Notes: generated by a model from the letters alone, not told the origin. 64,000 nucleotides of DNA from Streptomyces sp. HB132 (GCF_016909575.1 NZ_JAFBGA010000017.1:1-64000); one strand, 5' to 3'; positions 1 to 8,827 are shown, counted from the first letter of the stretch. Translations and numbers: made by a program.

Positions 1-70
1 GGAAGCTAAGCCTTTCAGCGCCGATGGTACTGCAGGGGGGACCCTGTGGGAGAGTAGGACGCCGCCGAAC
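1..70 (+). rRNA. rrf: 5S ribosomal RNA, 3' part (5' end outside window)
   Basis: The first 70 bases match the 3' two thirds of a Streptomyces 5S rRNA: the GGAAGCTAAGCC segment, the CCGATGGTACTGC loop, the GGGAGAGTAGGACG segment, and a closing GCCGCCGAAC that would pair with the missing 5' end. The 5' end of the gene, and presumably the rest of an rRNA operon, lies left of the window. A strong terminator follows within 15 bases. The exact 3' end could differ by one or two bases. Confidence 0.93.
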
Positions 71-82
71 AATTATTCCGGG

Positions 83-114
83 AAAGCCCCGTGCCTTTGT
101 GGCACGGGGCTTTT
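83..114 (+). terminator. Rho-independent terminator of the rRNA operon
   Basis: A perfect 10-bp stem GCCCCGTGCC (86-95) / GGCACGGGGC (101-110) with a five-base loop is preceded by AAA and followed by TTTT. It lies directly after the 5S rRNA, so it most likely ends the rRNA operon transcript. Confidence 0.9.
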
Positions 115-218
115 CTGCGTTCACGGCCCGTTCTCCCGTACCCCTGTGCACCGGCCGTCGGCGGCTGAGGGTAAGGTCAGGGGGCATCATTGGCACGTTC
201 CTCACAGGAGGCCCCCGG

Positions 219-827
219 GTGGAGGTCCAGGAGACTCGAGTTCAGACGGACCGAGTACTCACCATCCCCAACATCCTCAGCACGGCTCGTCTCCTCGGCG
301 TACCGCTCTTCCTGTGGCTGATCCTTCGCCCCGTGTTCGGCGGACCCAACAGTGACGGCTGGGCCCTGCTGGTCCTGATGCTGAGCGGGATCAGCGACTA
401 CCTGGACGGCAAGCTCGCCCGGCGCTGGAACCAGATCAGCAGCCTCGGCCGGCTCCTGGACCCGGCCGCCGACCGCCTCTACATTCTGTCGACCCTCTTC
501 GGGCTCACCTGGCGCGAGATCCTGCCACTGTGGCTCACTGCCGCACTCCTCGCCCGCGAGCTGATGCTCCTCGTCATGGTGGGAATCCTGCGCCGTCACG
601 GCTATCCGCCGCCGCAGGTGAACTTCCTCGGCAAAGCTGCAACATTCAACCTGATGTACGCCTTCCCCTTGTTGCTGCTCAGCGACGGAAGTGGTTGGCT
701 TGCTTCGCTGGGGACCATTTTCGGATGGGCGTTCGCCGGATGGGGTACAACCCTGTATTGGTGGGCAGGAATCCTTTACGTGGTCCAGGTCCGCCGTCTC
801 GTCAAGGCGGATCAAGCAGCCGATTAG
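219..827 (+). CDS. CDP-alcohol phosphatidyltransferase (eukaryote-like cardiolipin synthase / PgsA2 type)
   Basis: This 202-residue membrane enzyme of phospholipid synthesis transfers a phosphatidyl group from CDP-diacylglycerol to an alcohol acceptor. The full family signature D-x2-DG-x2-AR-x8-G-x3-D-x3-D is present, with Asp at residues 60, 63, 81 and 85, amid several hydrophobic helices. The GTG start at 219 is chosen because CAGGAGG ends seven bases upstream; a longer open frame reaches back to 24 but would overlap the 5S rRNA. The gene sits where M. tuberculosis has pgsA2 (Rv1822). From memory, the S. coelicolor protein in this context is the eukaryote-like cardiolipin synthase. The acceptor (phosphatidylglycerol or glycerol-3-phosphate) cannot be read from the sequence. 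Confidence 0.88.
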   Translation: MEVQETRVQTDRVLTIPNILSTARLLGVPLFLWLILRPVFGGPNSDGWALLVLMLSGISDYLDGKLARRWNQISSLGRLLDPAADRLYILSTLFGLTWREILPLWLTAALLARELMLLVMVGILRRHGYPPPQVNFLGKAATFNLMYAFPLLLLSDGSGWLASLGTIFGWAFAGWGTTLYWWAGILYVVQVRRLVKADQAAD

Positions 828-939
828 CTCGTTGACGTGGTGCCGTGCAGCGTCGCCGGCCCGCACCGGATAGTCGTGGTGTTGCCCCGACGGGCGAAGT
901 CGGCCAGACCGTCGTCTCTTCGAGGAGGACGTTTCCGAC

Positions 940-3435
940 ATGAAGGCCGTCGTGATGGCAGGCGGTGAAGGCACCCGCCTTCGCCCCATGACCTCAAGCA
1001 TGCCCAAGCCGCTCCTGCCCGTGGCCAACCGGCCGATCATGGAGCATGTGCTACGCCTGCTCAAGAGGCACGGGCTCAACGAGACCGTGGTCACCGTCCA
1101 GTTCCTCGCCTCCCTCGTCAAGAATTACTTCGGCGACGGCGAAGAGCTCGGGATGGAGCTCAGTTATGCCAACGAGGAGAAGCCACTCGGCACCGCGGGG
1201 AGCGTGAAGAACGCCGAGGAGGCACTGAAGGACGACACCTTCCTGGTCATTTCCGGCGATGCCCTCACCGACTTCGATCTCACCGACCTCATCGCGTTCC
1301 ACAAGGAAAAGGGCGCCCTCGTCACGGTGTGCCTGACCCGGGTCCCGAACCCGCTGGAATTCGGGATCACGATCGTGGACGAAGAGGGAAAGGTCGAGAG
1401 GTTCCTGGAGAAGCCCACCTGGGGCCAGGTCTTCTCGGACACCGTGAACACGGGCATCTACGTCATGGAGCCCGAGGTCTTCGACTACGTCCAGGCCGAC
1501 ACCTCGGTGGACTGGTCCGGTGACGTTTTCCCGCAGCTCATGAAGGACGGCAAGCTGATCTGCGGCTACATCGCAGAGGGCTACTGGGAAGACGTGGGCA
1601 CGCACGAGAGCTACGTGAAGGCCCAGGCCGACGTACTGGAGCGCAAGGTCGACGTCGAACTCGACGGCTTCGAGATCTCCCCGGGGGTCTGGGTCGCGGA
1701 AGGGGCCGAGGTCCACCCCGACGCCGTCCTGCGGGGGCCGCTCTACATCGGTGACTATGCCAAGATCGAAGCCGGCGCCGAGATCCGTGAACACACCGTG
1801 GTGGGCTCGAACGTCGTGGTGAAATCCGGTGCGTTCCTTCACCGGGCCGTCGTGCACGACAACGTCTACGTCGGTCAGCACAGCAATCTGCGCGGCTGTG
1901 TGATCGGCAAGAACACCGACGTCATGCGGGCGGCGCGTATCGAGGACGGCGCCGTCATCGGTGACGAGTGTCTGGTCGGCGAAGAGTCGATCATCCAGGG
2001 CAACGTCCGCGTCTACCCCTTCAAGACCATCGAAGCCGGCGCGTTCGTCAACACCTCCGTGATCTGGGAGTCGCGTGGTCAGGCGCATCTCTTCGGCGCT
2101 CGCGGTGTCTCCGGCATCCTGAACGTCGAGATCACCCCGGAACTCGCCGTACGGCTCGCCGGGGCGTACGCGACGACCCTGAAGAAAGGCGCGACGGTAA
2201 CCACCGCCCGTGACCACTCCCGTGGTGCCCGTGCGCTGAAGCGGGCGGTCATCTCGGCGCTGCAGGCGAGCGCCATCGACGTCCGGGACCTGGAGAACGT
2301 ACCGCTGCCGGTGGCCCGGCAGCAGACCGCGCGGGGCAGCGCCGGCGGCATCATGATCCGGACGTCGCCCGGTGTACCCGACTCGGTCGACATCATGTTC
2401 TTCGACGAGCGGGGAGCCGACCTCTCCCAGGCCCGCCAGCGCAAGCTGGACCGGGTCTACGCACGCCAGGAGTACCGCAGGGCCTTCCCCGGAGAGATCG
2501 GAGACCTGCACTTCCCGTCCAGCGTCTTCGACTCCTACACGGGCTCGCTCCTGCGCAACGTCGACACGGCGGGCATCGCCGACGCGGGGCTCAAGGTCGT
2601 CGTGGACGCGTCCAACGGCAGCGCGGGGCTCGTGCTGCCCAGCCTCCTGGGACGCCTCGGCGTGGACGCGCTGACCATCAACCCGGGGCTCGACGAGTCG
2701 CGCCCGACCGAGTCGGCCGAGTCGAGGCGTGCGGGACTGGTGCGCCTCGGCGAGATCGTGTCGTCCGCGCGGGCCGCCTTCGGTGTGCGGTTCGACCCCG
2801 TGGGTGAACGGCTGTCCCTCGTGGACGAGCGGGGCCGCATCATCGAGGACGACCGTGCGCTCCTGGTCATGCTCGACCTCGTGGCGGCCGAGCGGAGGAG
2901 CGGGCGGGTGGCCCTGCCCGTGACGACCACGCGCGTCGCCGAGCAGGTCGCGGCCTATCACGGGACGCAGGTGGAGTGGACGACCACGTCACCCGACGAT
3001 CTGACCCGTGTGGGCCGGGAAGACACCACCATCTTCGGCGGTGACGGCCGCGGCGGTTTCATCGTCCCCGAGTTCAGCAGCGTCTTCGACGGTGCGGCGG
3101 CCTTCGTCAGGCTGATCGGACTCGTGGCCAGGACACAGCTCACCCTCAGCCAGATCGATGCCCGCATCCCGCGCGCCCATGTGCTGCGTCGTGACCTCGC
3201 CACACCGTGGGCGGTCAAGGGGCTCGTCATGCGCCGGGTGGTGGAGGCCGCCGGAGAGCGGAACGTGGACACCACCGACGGTGTTCGCGTGGTCGAGACC
3301 GACGGCCGTTGGGTGATGGTGCTGCCCGACCCCTCCGAGGCCGTCACCCACCTGTGGGCGGAGGGCCCCGACGACGCCTCGGCCCAGGCGCTGCTCGACG
3401 AGTGGGCAGCCGTCGTGGACAGCGCGGGCGACTAG
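940..3435 (+). CDS. Mannose-1-phosphate guanylyltransferase-like protein with C-terminal degenerate phosphohexomutase domain
   Basis: The 831-residue protein has three parts. Residues 1-235 are a sugar-phosphate nucleotidyltransferase with the GGEGTRLRP and PKPLLPV signatures at the N-terminus. Residues about 245-360 are a left-handed beta-helix of hexapeptide repeats. Residues about 385-831 are a phosphohexomutase fold. The first domain should form GDP-mannose (or another NDP-sugar) for glycans. In the last domain the catalytic elements look lost: the serine loop near 466-480, the Asp triad loop (FDPVGERL near 618), the sugar loop (near 699-712) and the phosphate loop (near 794-809) all lack the expected residues. 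The ATG start has GAGGAGG upstream. The gene is inserted relative to the mycobacterial gene order. Confidence 0.87.
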   Translation: MKAVVMAGGEGTRLRPMTSSMPKPLLPVANRPIMEHVLRLLKRHGLNETVVTVQFLASLVKNYFGDGEELGMELSYANEEKPLGTAGSVKNAEEALKDDTFLVISGDALTDFDLTDLIAFHKEKGALVTVCLTRVPNPLEFGITIVDEEGKVERFLEKPTWGQVFSDTVNTGIYVMEPEVFDYVQADTSVDWSGDVFPQLMKDGKLICGYIAEGYWEDVGTHESYVKAQADVLERKVDVELDGFEISPGVWVAEGAEVHPDAVLRGPLYIGDYAKIEAGAEIREHTVVGSNVVVKSGAFLHRAVVHDNVYVGQHSNLRGCVIGKNTDVMRAARIEDGAVIGDECLVGEESIIQGNVRVYPFKTIEAGAFVNTSVIWESRGQAHLFGARGVSGILNVEITPELAVRLAGAYATTLKKGATVTTARDHSRGARALKRAVISALQASAIDVRDLENVPLPVARQQTARGSAGGIMIRTSPGVPDSVDIMFFDERGADLSQARQRKLDRVYARQEYRRAFPGEIGDLHFPSSVFDSYTGSLLRNVDTAGIADAGLKVVVDASNGSAGLVLPSLLGRLGVDALTINPGLDESRPTESAESRRAGLVRLGEIVSSARAAFGVRFDPVGERLSLVDERGRIIEDDRALLVMLDLVAAERRSGRVALPVTTTRVAEQVAAYHGTQVEWTTTSPDDLTRVGREDTTIFGGDGRGGFIVPEFSSVFDGAAAFVRLIGLVARTQLTLSQIDARIPRAHVLRRDLATPWAVKGLVMRRVVEAAGERNVDTTDGVRVVETDGRWVMVLPDPSEAVTHLWAEGPDDASAQALLDEWAAVVDSAGD

Positions 3436-3441
3436 CGCTCC

Positions 3442-3538
3442 TCGTTCGGATCGGGCCGGGCTGCGGCCTGATCCGCCGAACGAAGGGCCATGGTCGTACG
3501 CCCCGGTCCGGAAGCCGTGTGCCGCGGCTTCCGGACCG
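3442..3538 (+). terminator. Two consecutive hairpins after the nucleotidyltransferase gene
   Basis: Hairpin 1 pairs TCGTTCGG (3442-3449) with CCGAACGA (3476-3483). Hairpin 2 pairs CGGTCCGGAAGCC (3504-3516) with its exact complement at 3526-3538 around a nine-base loop. Neither has a U-tract, which is common for Streptomyces terminators. They separate the pyrophosphorylase gene from the DUF881 operon. Confidence 0.6.
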
Positions 3539-3588
3539 ACGGCGGGGCCATTCGGCGGCAGCAGGCATGACGTGCGACGATGTGCGGC

Positions 3589-4509
3589 ATGTCGCAGCCG
3601 CCCCCCGATCGGAGTAGCGCTCCGCCGCGTGCTCGCCCCGACGCGTCCATGTCGCTGCTGACCACCGTGATGGAACACAGCCTCGACGAGGGATACGCCG
3701 AGGCTTCGGCACGTCGCCGCGCCGACGGCACAGAGGGCATGCCTCGCACCCTGAAGGCGAAGCTGGGCCTCGCCGCGGGCCTGGTGCTGGCCGCCCTCGT
3801 GGTGACACTCGGCGCCGCCGAGGCCCAGGTCGCGGCGCCGGTCGTGGCGAAGGAGCGCGAGGAGCTCATCGACCGGGTGAACGCCGAGACGTCCACGGCC
3901 GACGCCCTGGAGGCGGACGTCGACGGGCTGCGCAAGGACGTCGGTGAGCGTCAGCGCAAGGCACTGCAGGAGCACGGTGGGGACCAGGGCGGCCTGGTGG
4001 CGCTGCTGTCGGGCGCCACCCCCGTCGAGGGCCCCGGGATCAAGCTGGTCGTGGACGACGCGGAGGACACCGACCAGGGCGGTGGCGGGCCCCGTGAGTC
4101 CACCGGCTTCGCCGACACCGGGCGCGTACGGGACCGGGACATGCAGCGCGTGGTCAACGGACTGTGGCAGTCCGGCGCCGAGGCGGTCGCCATCAACGGG
4201 CAGCGACTCACCGCCCTCTCCGCGATCAGGGCGGCGGGCGACGCCATACTGGTCGACAACAGGCCGCTCGTGCCGCCGTACACGGTGCTGGCGGTGGGGG
4301 ACGGGAAAAAGCTCGCCACCGCCTTCCAGGACAGTGCCGATGGCCAGTATCTTCAGGCGCTGCACGAGAGTTTCGACATCCGCACCAGCATCTCCGAGCA
4401 GGAGAAGGTACGTCTTCCTGCCGCGCCCAGCCTGATCGTGCGTACAGCAGAGCCTCAGGCCGCAGACACGGGCAGTGGTGCGGCAGACACAGGGAAGGGC
4501 ACATCGTGA
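3589..4509 (+). CDS. DUF881 family membrane-anchored protein (first copy)
   Basis: This 306-residue protein has a cytoplasmic N-terminus, one membrane helix at about residues 59-76, then a coiled-coil-like stretch and the DUF881 domain. Its motif GTRL-like turns 'EGPGIKLVVDDAED' and 'GAEAVAINGQRL' match those of the second DUF881 protein downstream. The family has no proven biochemical role; its conservation beside envelope and division regulators suggests envelope organisation. ATGs occur at 3580, 3589 and 3649 and none has a convincing ribosome site, so the start is uncertain. The stop overlaps the next start by four bases, which indicates translational coupling. Confidence 0.8.
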   Translation: MSQPPPDRSSAPPRARPDASMSLLTTVMEHSLDEGYAEASARRRADGTEGMPRTLKAKLGLAAGLVLAALVVTLGAAEAQVAAPVVAKEREELIDRVNAETSTADALEADVDGLRKDVGERQRKALQEHGGDQGGLVALLSGATPVEGPGIKLVVDDAEDTDQGGGGPRESTGFADTGRVRDRDMQRVVNGLWQSGAEAVAINGQRLTALSAIRAAGDAILVDNRPLVPPYTVLAVGDGKKLATAFQDSADGQYLQALHESFDIRTSISEQEKVRLPAAPSLIVRTAEPQAADTGSGAADTGKGTS

Positions 4510-4838
4510 TCGCCGTACTGGGCCTCGTCGTGGGAGTCGTGGTCGGACTGTTGGTCCGGCCCGAAGTGCCGGCGGTGGTCGAGCCCTATCTGCCGATCGC
4601 CGTGGTGGCCGCGCTCGACGCCGTATTCGGCGGTCTGCGGGCCATGCTCGACGGGATCTTCGTGGACAAGGTCTTCGTGGTGTCGTTCCTTTCGAACGTC
4701 GTGGTGGCCGCCCTGATCGTCTTCCTCGGCGACAAACTGGGCGTCGGAGCCCAGCTCTCCACCGGTGTGGTGGTCGTGCTCGGCATCCGGATCTTCTCCA
4801 ACGCCGCGGCCATCCGCCGGCACGTCTTCCGGGCCTGA
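4506..4838 (+). CDS. Small basic protein, Sbp/DUF1290 family
   Basis: The 110-residue integral membrane protein has three or four hydrophobic segments and matches the Sbp (DUF1290, YlxX-like) family, whose members lie between two DUF881 genes or near ftsZ. The GTG start at 4506 overlaps the upstream stop (GTGA) and has GGGAAGGG just before it; longer upstream extensions in this frame overlap the DUF881 gene and are rejected. Motifs include the VVGLLVRPEVP turn and a C-terminal arginine-rich tail. The function is unknown but it probably forms a membrane complex with its two DUF881 neighbours. Confidence 0.85.
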   Translation: MIAVLGLVVGVVVGLLVRPEVPAVVEPYLPIAVVAALDAVFGGLRAMLDGIFVDKVFVVSFLSNVVVAALIVFLGDKLGVGAQLSTGVVVVLGIRIFSNAAAIRRHVFRA

Positions 4839-4843
4839 CGCCG

Positions 4844-5680
4844 ATGAGCAACGAACAGCACCCGGGCGGCGGACACAACCACCGCCGCGAGCGTTCCGAC
4901 GGTGCGCTCCCGCCCGAAGCGCCCGCACCAGCACCGTCTCCCGATGTCCGGCCCGAGGAGGCCTCCGGCCGCCAGCGGCTGCGGTCAGGTCTCTGGCCGC
5001 CCAGGGTGAGCAGAGCCCAACTGATCGTGGCGCTCCTGCTGTTCGTCCTCGGTCTCGGGCTGGCCATCCAGGTGAGGTCGAACAGCGACAACAGCGCACT
5101 GCGCGGCGCCCGTCAGGAGGACCTGGTCCGCATCCTCGACGAGCTCGACAACCGCACCCAGCGCCTGGAGGACGAGAAGCAGCGTCTCGACGACCAGCGC
5201 ACGGAGCTGGAGAACAGCTCCGACCAGGCGGAGGAGGCGCGTAAGCAGACGCTCGAGAAGGAGCGCCAACTCGGTATCCTGGCGGGTACGGTCGCGGCGC
5301 ACGGCCCCGGCATCACGCTGACCATCAGTGACCCGAGCGGCGCGGTGGAGGCGGACATGCTCCTCGACACCATCCAGGAGCTGAGGGCCGCGGGCGCCGA
5401 GGCGATCCAGATCAATGGTGTACGCGTGGTGGCCAATACGTACTTCTCCGGTGACGGGGGAGAGCTGAAGGTCGACGGGCGGAAGATCGAGGCCCCCTAC
5501 GCGTTCAAGGTCATCGGCAAGCCGCAGGACCTGGAGCCCGCTCTGAACATCCCCGGTGGTGTCGTGCAGACGCTGGAGAAGGAGCAGGCCACGGCGGAGG
5601 TGACACGCGCCGAGGACATCGTCGTGGACGCCTTGCGGCCGGCGAAGCAGCCTGATTACGCTCGATCGTCGTCCCGGTGA
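4844..5680 (+). CDS. DUF881 family membrane-anchored protein (second copy)
   Basis: The 278-residue protein has a 57-residue Pro/Ala-rich cytoplasmic N-terminus, a single membrane helix (about 58-77), a charged coiled coil (about 88-150) and a C-terminal DUF881 domain. It is a divergent paralogue of the gene two positions upstream. The ATG at 4844 lies five bases after the Sbp stop, so the three genes form one operon, with the same order as Rv1823-Rv1824-Rv1825. The coiled coil suggests self-association at the membrane. The biochemical role is unknown. Confidence 0.85.
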   Translation: MSNEQHPGGGHNHRRERSDGALPPEAPAPAPSPDVRPEEASGRQRLRSGLWPPRVSRAQLIVALLLFVLGLGLAIQVRSNSDNSALRGARQEDLVRILDELDNRTQRLEDEKQRLDDQRTELENSSDQAEEARKQTLEKERQLGILAGTVAAHGPGITLTISDPSGAVEADMLLDTIQELRAAGAEAIQINGVRVVANTYFSGDGGELKVDGRKIEAPYAFKVIGKPQDLEPALNIPGGVVQTLEKEQATAEVTRAEDIVVDALRPAKQPDYARSSSR

Positions 5681-5870
5681 GAGGGCGGCGCGCGGTGTTC
5701 GAAGGAGACGGGCGTCAGGTTGCGGGGGGTCGGCGCAACGGATCGGTGACGCGTGGTGGAAACTGTCGGGTGGATACGGACGTTGTGAAGATGTCCGGGT
5801 CGGCAGGTGTGTTCATTCAGGGTTCGTCCTGCCCCACGGGCGGGTCTATTTCGGTCAAGGGGAAACGCCC

Positions 5871-6653
5871 GTGAAGTTGTTTGCGAAGTTGTTCGGAAAG
5901 AGTGCCCGCGAGGACAGCAACAGCGCTGCCCGCCACCGCGCTCCGCGTCAGGGTGCCGAGGAGCAGGGCTCGGAGCGCCCGCTCTTCCGCGACGAGGTCC
6001 AGGGGGCCGCCGGCGGGTCCGGCGCGCCGTCCGTTGACCCTGGAGGTGCGGGACGCATAGGTTTCGGTGAATCATCGACCTCGAACACGGGTGGAGGCTT
6101 CGGCCCTGCTCCGGAGGGCTCGTCCATGCCAGTTTGTACGAGGTGCGGGCATCGGAACGCCGAGGCCAGCCGTTTCTGCTCCAACTGCGGCGCGCCGCTG
6201 CGGGGCGGGGTCCCCGAGCGTGCCTCGGAGACGACCTCGACCATCTCCATCTCCGGTATCGAGGCGTACGAGGCCGAGGCGACGGGCCAGACGGCCGTTC
6301 CCTCGCTCTCCCCGGAGGCCCAGGCCGCCGTCGACGCCCTGCCGGCGGGATCCGCGCTGCTGGTGGTCCGGCGCGGCCCGAACTCCGGCAGCCGCTTCCT
6401 GCTGGACGGCGACCTGACGACGGCGGGCCGTCACCCTCAGAGCGACATCTTTCTCGACGACGTGACCGTGTCGCGGCGTCATGTGGAGTTCAACAGGAGC
6501 CCGGACGGTAGTTTCACCGTGGGCGACGTCGGCAGCCTCAACGGCACCTACGTCAATCGCGAGCGCATCGATTCCGTCGCGCTGACCAACGGTGACGAAG
6601 TCCAGATCGGGAAGTACCGGCTGGTCTTCTACGCCAGCCAGCGGGGCGTGTGA
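5871..6653 (+). CDS. garA: GarA/OdhI-type FHA-domain regulator with zinc ribbon
   Basis: The 260-residue protein carries an FHA domain at about 160-255 (GRHPQSD, SRRH and SLNGTYVN motifs) that closely resembles mycobacterial GarA. An ETTS phospho-acceptor motif lies at residues 120-123. In GarA and OdhI, Ser/Thr kinases phosphorylate this motif, the FHA domain then binds it, and control of 2-oxoglutarate dehydrogenase and glutamate dehydrogenase is released. A CxxC-x10-CxxC zinc ribbon (Cys 89, 92, 103, 106) and an 85-residue basic N-terminus precede it and are absent from the short mycobacterial protein. The start is GTG with AAGGGGAAA upstream; an internal ATG at 6126 would begin just before the zinc ribbon. 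The 190-base upstream gap probably holds its promoter. Confidence 0.85.
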   Translation: MKLFAKLFGKSAREDSNSAARHRAPRQGAEEQGSERPLFRDEVQGAAGGSGAPSVDPGGAGRIGFGESSTSNTGGGFGPAPEGSSMPVCTRCGHRNAEASRFCSNCGAPLRGGVPERASETTSTISISGIEAYEAEATGQTAVPSLSPEAQAAVDALPAGSALLVVRRGPNSGSRFLLDGDLTTAGRHPQSDIFLDDVTVSRRHVEFNRSPDGSFTVGDVGSLNGTYVNRERIDSVALTNGDEVQIGKYRLVFYASQRGV

Positions 6654-6695
6654 CCCTCCCCCGGACTCCGTCCGGGGGAACCCCCAGGAAGGTCC

Positions 6696-7439
6696 ATGCT
6701 GCGAACACCGACAGGCGGTGCCGGTCACGGCACCGCCGCCGCAGGCGAGCGCGCGATGAGCATCGGCACGGTGCTCCTGCAGCTGCGCGACGAGTTTCCT
6801 GAAGTCACCATCTCCAAGATCCGCTTCCTGGAGGCGGAAGGCCTGATCGACCCCCAGCGGACGCCGTCGGGCTACCGGAAGTTCAGCCCCGGCGACGTCG
6901 AGCGGCTCGCTCAGGTGCTGCGCATGCAGCGGGACCACTACCTCCCGCTCAAGGTCATCCGTGAGCATCTGGAAGCCCTGGCCCGCGGTGAGCAGGCGGC
7001 GCTGCCGTCGCCAGGCGGGCCTGGCGAGCCCGTCGACCCGCTCAGGGACCAGGACCCGGGGCGGGCCACCGCTGCCCGTATCGGACGCCCGGAGCTCCTG
7101 GCCGCCGCTGAGGCCACCGAGGAGCAGCTGGACGAGTGGGAGTCGTACGGGCTGATCGTGCCCGCCTCCGGGGGCAGCTACGATGCCGAGGCGGTGAACG
7201 TGGCGCGTCTGGTGGCGGATCTGGGCCGATTCGGTTTGGAACCGCGGCATCTGCGGGCTGTCAAAGCGGCCGCGGAGCGCGAGGCCGGCCTGGTCGAACA
7301 GGTGGTCGCGCCGCTGCGCCGGCACCGGAATCCGCAGACCAGGGCCCATGCCGAGGCCACGGCGAAGGAGCTGGCGGAGCTCTCGGTCCGGCTTCACGCG
7401 GCGCTCGTGATGACCGCGCTGAAGGCCGGCTTCCACTGA
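6696..7439 (+). CDS. ftsR: MerR-family transcriptional regulator FtsR
   Basis: The 247-residue protein has an N-terminal MerR winged helix-turn-helix at about residues 21-95 (TISKIRFLEAEGLI, RTPSGYRKFS), then a longer all-helical C-terminal half. Length and sequence match Rv1828/FtsR, which in Corynebacterium activates ftsZ. The position directly after the GarA-like gene matches the conserved order. AGGAAGG stands just before the ATG at 6696; a second ATG at 6756 begins closer to the helix-turn-helix. A small GC hairpin (CCCCGGAC/GTCCGGGG, about 6662-6680) lies between the FHA gene and this one and may attenuate read-through. Confidence 0.87.
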   Translation: MLRTPTGGAGHGTAAAGERAMSIGTVLLQLRDEFPEVTISKIRFLEAEGLIDPQRTPSGYRKFSPGDVERLAQVLRMQRDHYLPLKVIREHLEALARGEQAALPSPGGPGEPVDPLRDQDPGRATAARIGRPELLAAAEATEEQLDEWESYGLIVPASGGSYDAEAVNVARLVADLGRFGLEPRHLRAVKAAAEREAGLVEQVVAPLRRHRNPQTRAHAEATAKELAELSVRLHAALVMTALKAGFH

Positions 7440-7492
7440 GGGCGGAGGAGCCCGACTATCCAAACATGGCGGGCACGTCCTAGGGTTGCTGT

Positions 7493-7966
7493 GTGAACGA
7501 GCTCGACGTTGTGGGTGTCCGGGTGGAAATGCCCTCCAACCAACCGATCGTGCTCCTGCGTGAAGTGGGAGGCGACCGGTATCTCCCTATCTGGATCGGC
7601 CCTGGGGAAGCGACCGCGATCGCCTTCGCCCAGCAGGGCATGGCTCCGGCCAGGCCGCTGACCCATGATCTCTTCAAGGATGTGCTCGAGGCCGTGGGCC
7701 AGGAGCTCACCGAGGTCCGGATCACGGACCTCAGGGAAGGGGTCTTCTACGCGGAGCTGGTCTTTGCCAGTGGGGTCGAGGTGAGCGCCCGGCCGTCCGA
7801 CGCCATAGCGCTCGCCCTGCGCACCGGCACGCCGATCTACGGCAGTGACGGTGTGCTGGACGACGCCGGCATCGCCATCCCGGACGAGCAGGAGGACGAG
7901 GTGGAGAAGTTCCGCGAGTTCCTCGACCAGATCTCGCCGGAGGACTTCGGTACCAACAGCCAGTGA
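7493..7966 (+). CDS. Bifunctional nuclease (BFN, DUF151) domain protein
   Basis: The 157-residue protein is a complete BFN/DUF151 domain with the typical PIWIGPGEATAIAFAQQG and RPSDAIALALRTGTPIY segments. Plant members have nuclease activity; bacterial members such as Rv1829 are uncharacterised. The start is GTG at 7493, 53 bases after ftsR. The gene keeps the conserved position between FtsR and the second MerR gene, so it is probably part of the same growth-control group. Confidence 0.88.
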   Translation: MNELDVVGVRVEMPSNQPIVLLREVGGDRYLPIWIGPGEATAIAFAQQGMAPARPLTHDLFKDVLEAVGQELTEVRITDLREGVFYAELVFASGVEVSARPSDAIALALRTGTPIYGSDGVLDDAGIAIPDEQEDEVEKFREFLDQISPEDFGTNSQ

Positions 7967-8050
7967 CCGTCCTGAACGGCGGGGGCGTCAGCGCATCCGG
8001 CAAGCCTTTCCCGGAAATCAGTCACGGGAAACCACCCTCAGGGTGATTAT

Positions 8051-8106
8051 CACTCGGCGTGCCGAGTGTGGCGATCGTTGACGCACCCCTGGTGACTGCC
8101 TACCTT
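8051..8106 (+). promoter_or_regulatory. Operator palindrome and sigma-70-like promoter of the second MerR gene
   Basis: An 8-bp inverted repeat CACTCGGC-GT-GCCGAGTG (8051-8068) lies just upstream of a near-consensus promoter: TTGACG (8078-8083), a 17-base spacer, TACCTT (8101-8106). The predicted transcript starts about 24 bases before the GTG at 8137. The palindrome is well placed for regulator binding, possibly by the MerR protein itself. Confidence 0.6.
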
Positions 8107-8136
8107 CGAGGTGGCAGGTCTAGGACGGAGGTCGGC

Positions 8137-8757
8137 GTGAGAAGTAGCGGCGACGGTACGGCTGAGGGTGGGCCGTACCGGCAGCACGGGAGTGCAGCCG
8201 ACCACTCCATCAGACAGCCGGTTCAGCCGGCGGTGGTGGCAGCGGACGGTGTGGCAGCAGGGGCAGGGGACATCGGCTATCGAGGGCCGACGGCGTGTGC
8301 GGCGGCCGGGATCACCTACCGACAGCTCGACTACTGGGCCCGTACGGGGCTGGTGGAGCCGAGCGTGCGCCCGGCTTACGGGTCGGGGACGCAACGTCTT
8401 TACAGTTTCCGGGACGTGGTCCTCCTCAAGATCGTCAAGCGGTTCCTGGACACGGGGGTCGCCCTCCAGAACATCCGCACCACCGTCCAGCACCTCAGGG
8501 CCCGCGGATTCACGGATCTCGAGCGGATGACCCTGATGAGCGACGGAGCGACGGTCTACGAGTGCTCCTCGCCCGACGAGGTCGTGAAGCTGCTCCAGGG
8601 GGGTCAGGGCGTCTTCGGCATCGCCGTGGGCGTCGTGTGGCGGGACGTCGACGCGGCGCTGTCCCAGCTCCACGGAGAGCGCGTCGACACCGGGGAGACC
8701 CTGATCGGCAACAACCCCGCCGACGAACTGGCGCGGCGACGCAACCGCGCGGTCTGA
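8137..8757 (+). CDS. MerR-family transcriptional regulator (Rv1830-like)
   Basis: The 206-residue regulator has a MerR helix-turn-helix at about residues 45-115 (AAGITYRQLDYWARTGLVEPS) and a C-terminal region ending in a basic tail. It corresponds in place and sequence type to Rv1830, linked in mycobacteria to growth resumption and drug tolerance. The GTG at 8137 is chosen because GGACGGAGG precedes it and a strong promoter lies at 8078-8106; the longer frame starting at 8059 would begin inside that promoter. The N-terminal 45 residues are Gly/Ala-rich and probably disordered. Confidence 0.86.
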   Translation: MRSSGDGTAEGGPYRQHGSAADHSIRQPVQPAVVAADGVAAGAGDIGYRGPTACAAAGITYRQLDYWARTGLVEPSVRPAYGSGTQRLYSFRDVVLLKIVKRFLDTGVALQNIRTTVQHLRARGFTDLERMTLMSDGATVYECSSPDEVVKLLQGGQGVFGIAVGVVWRDVDAALSQLHGERVDTGETLIGNNPADELARRRNRAV

Positions 8758-8827
8758 GCCGCCGGGGCGGTGCGGCCCGGGTGCCGGGCGGGGCGGTTGT
8801 CAGTGGTGTAGGGCAGCATCGGTCGGT

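Noticed and set aside
24-218. 65-codon N-terminal extension of the phosphatidyltransferase
   Set aside because: It would overlap the 5S rRNA and its terminator, and the GTG at 219 has a good ribosome site.
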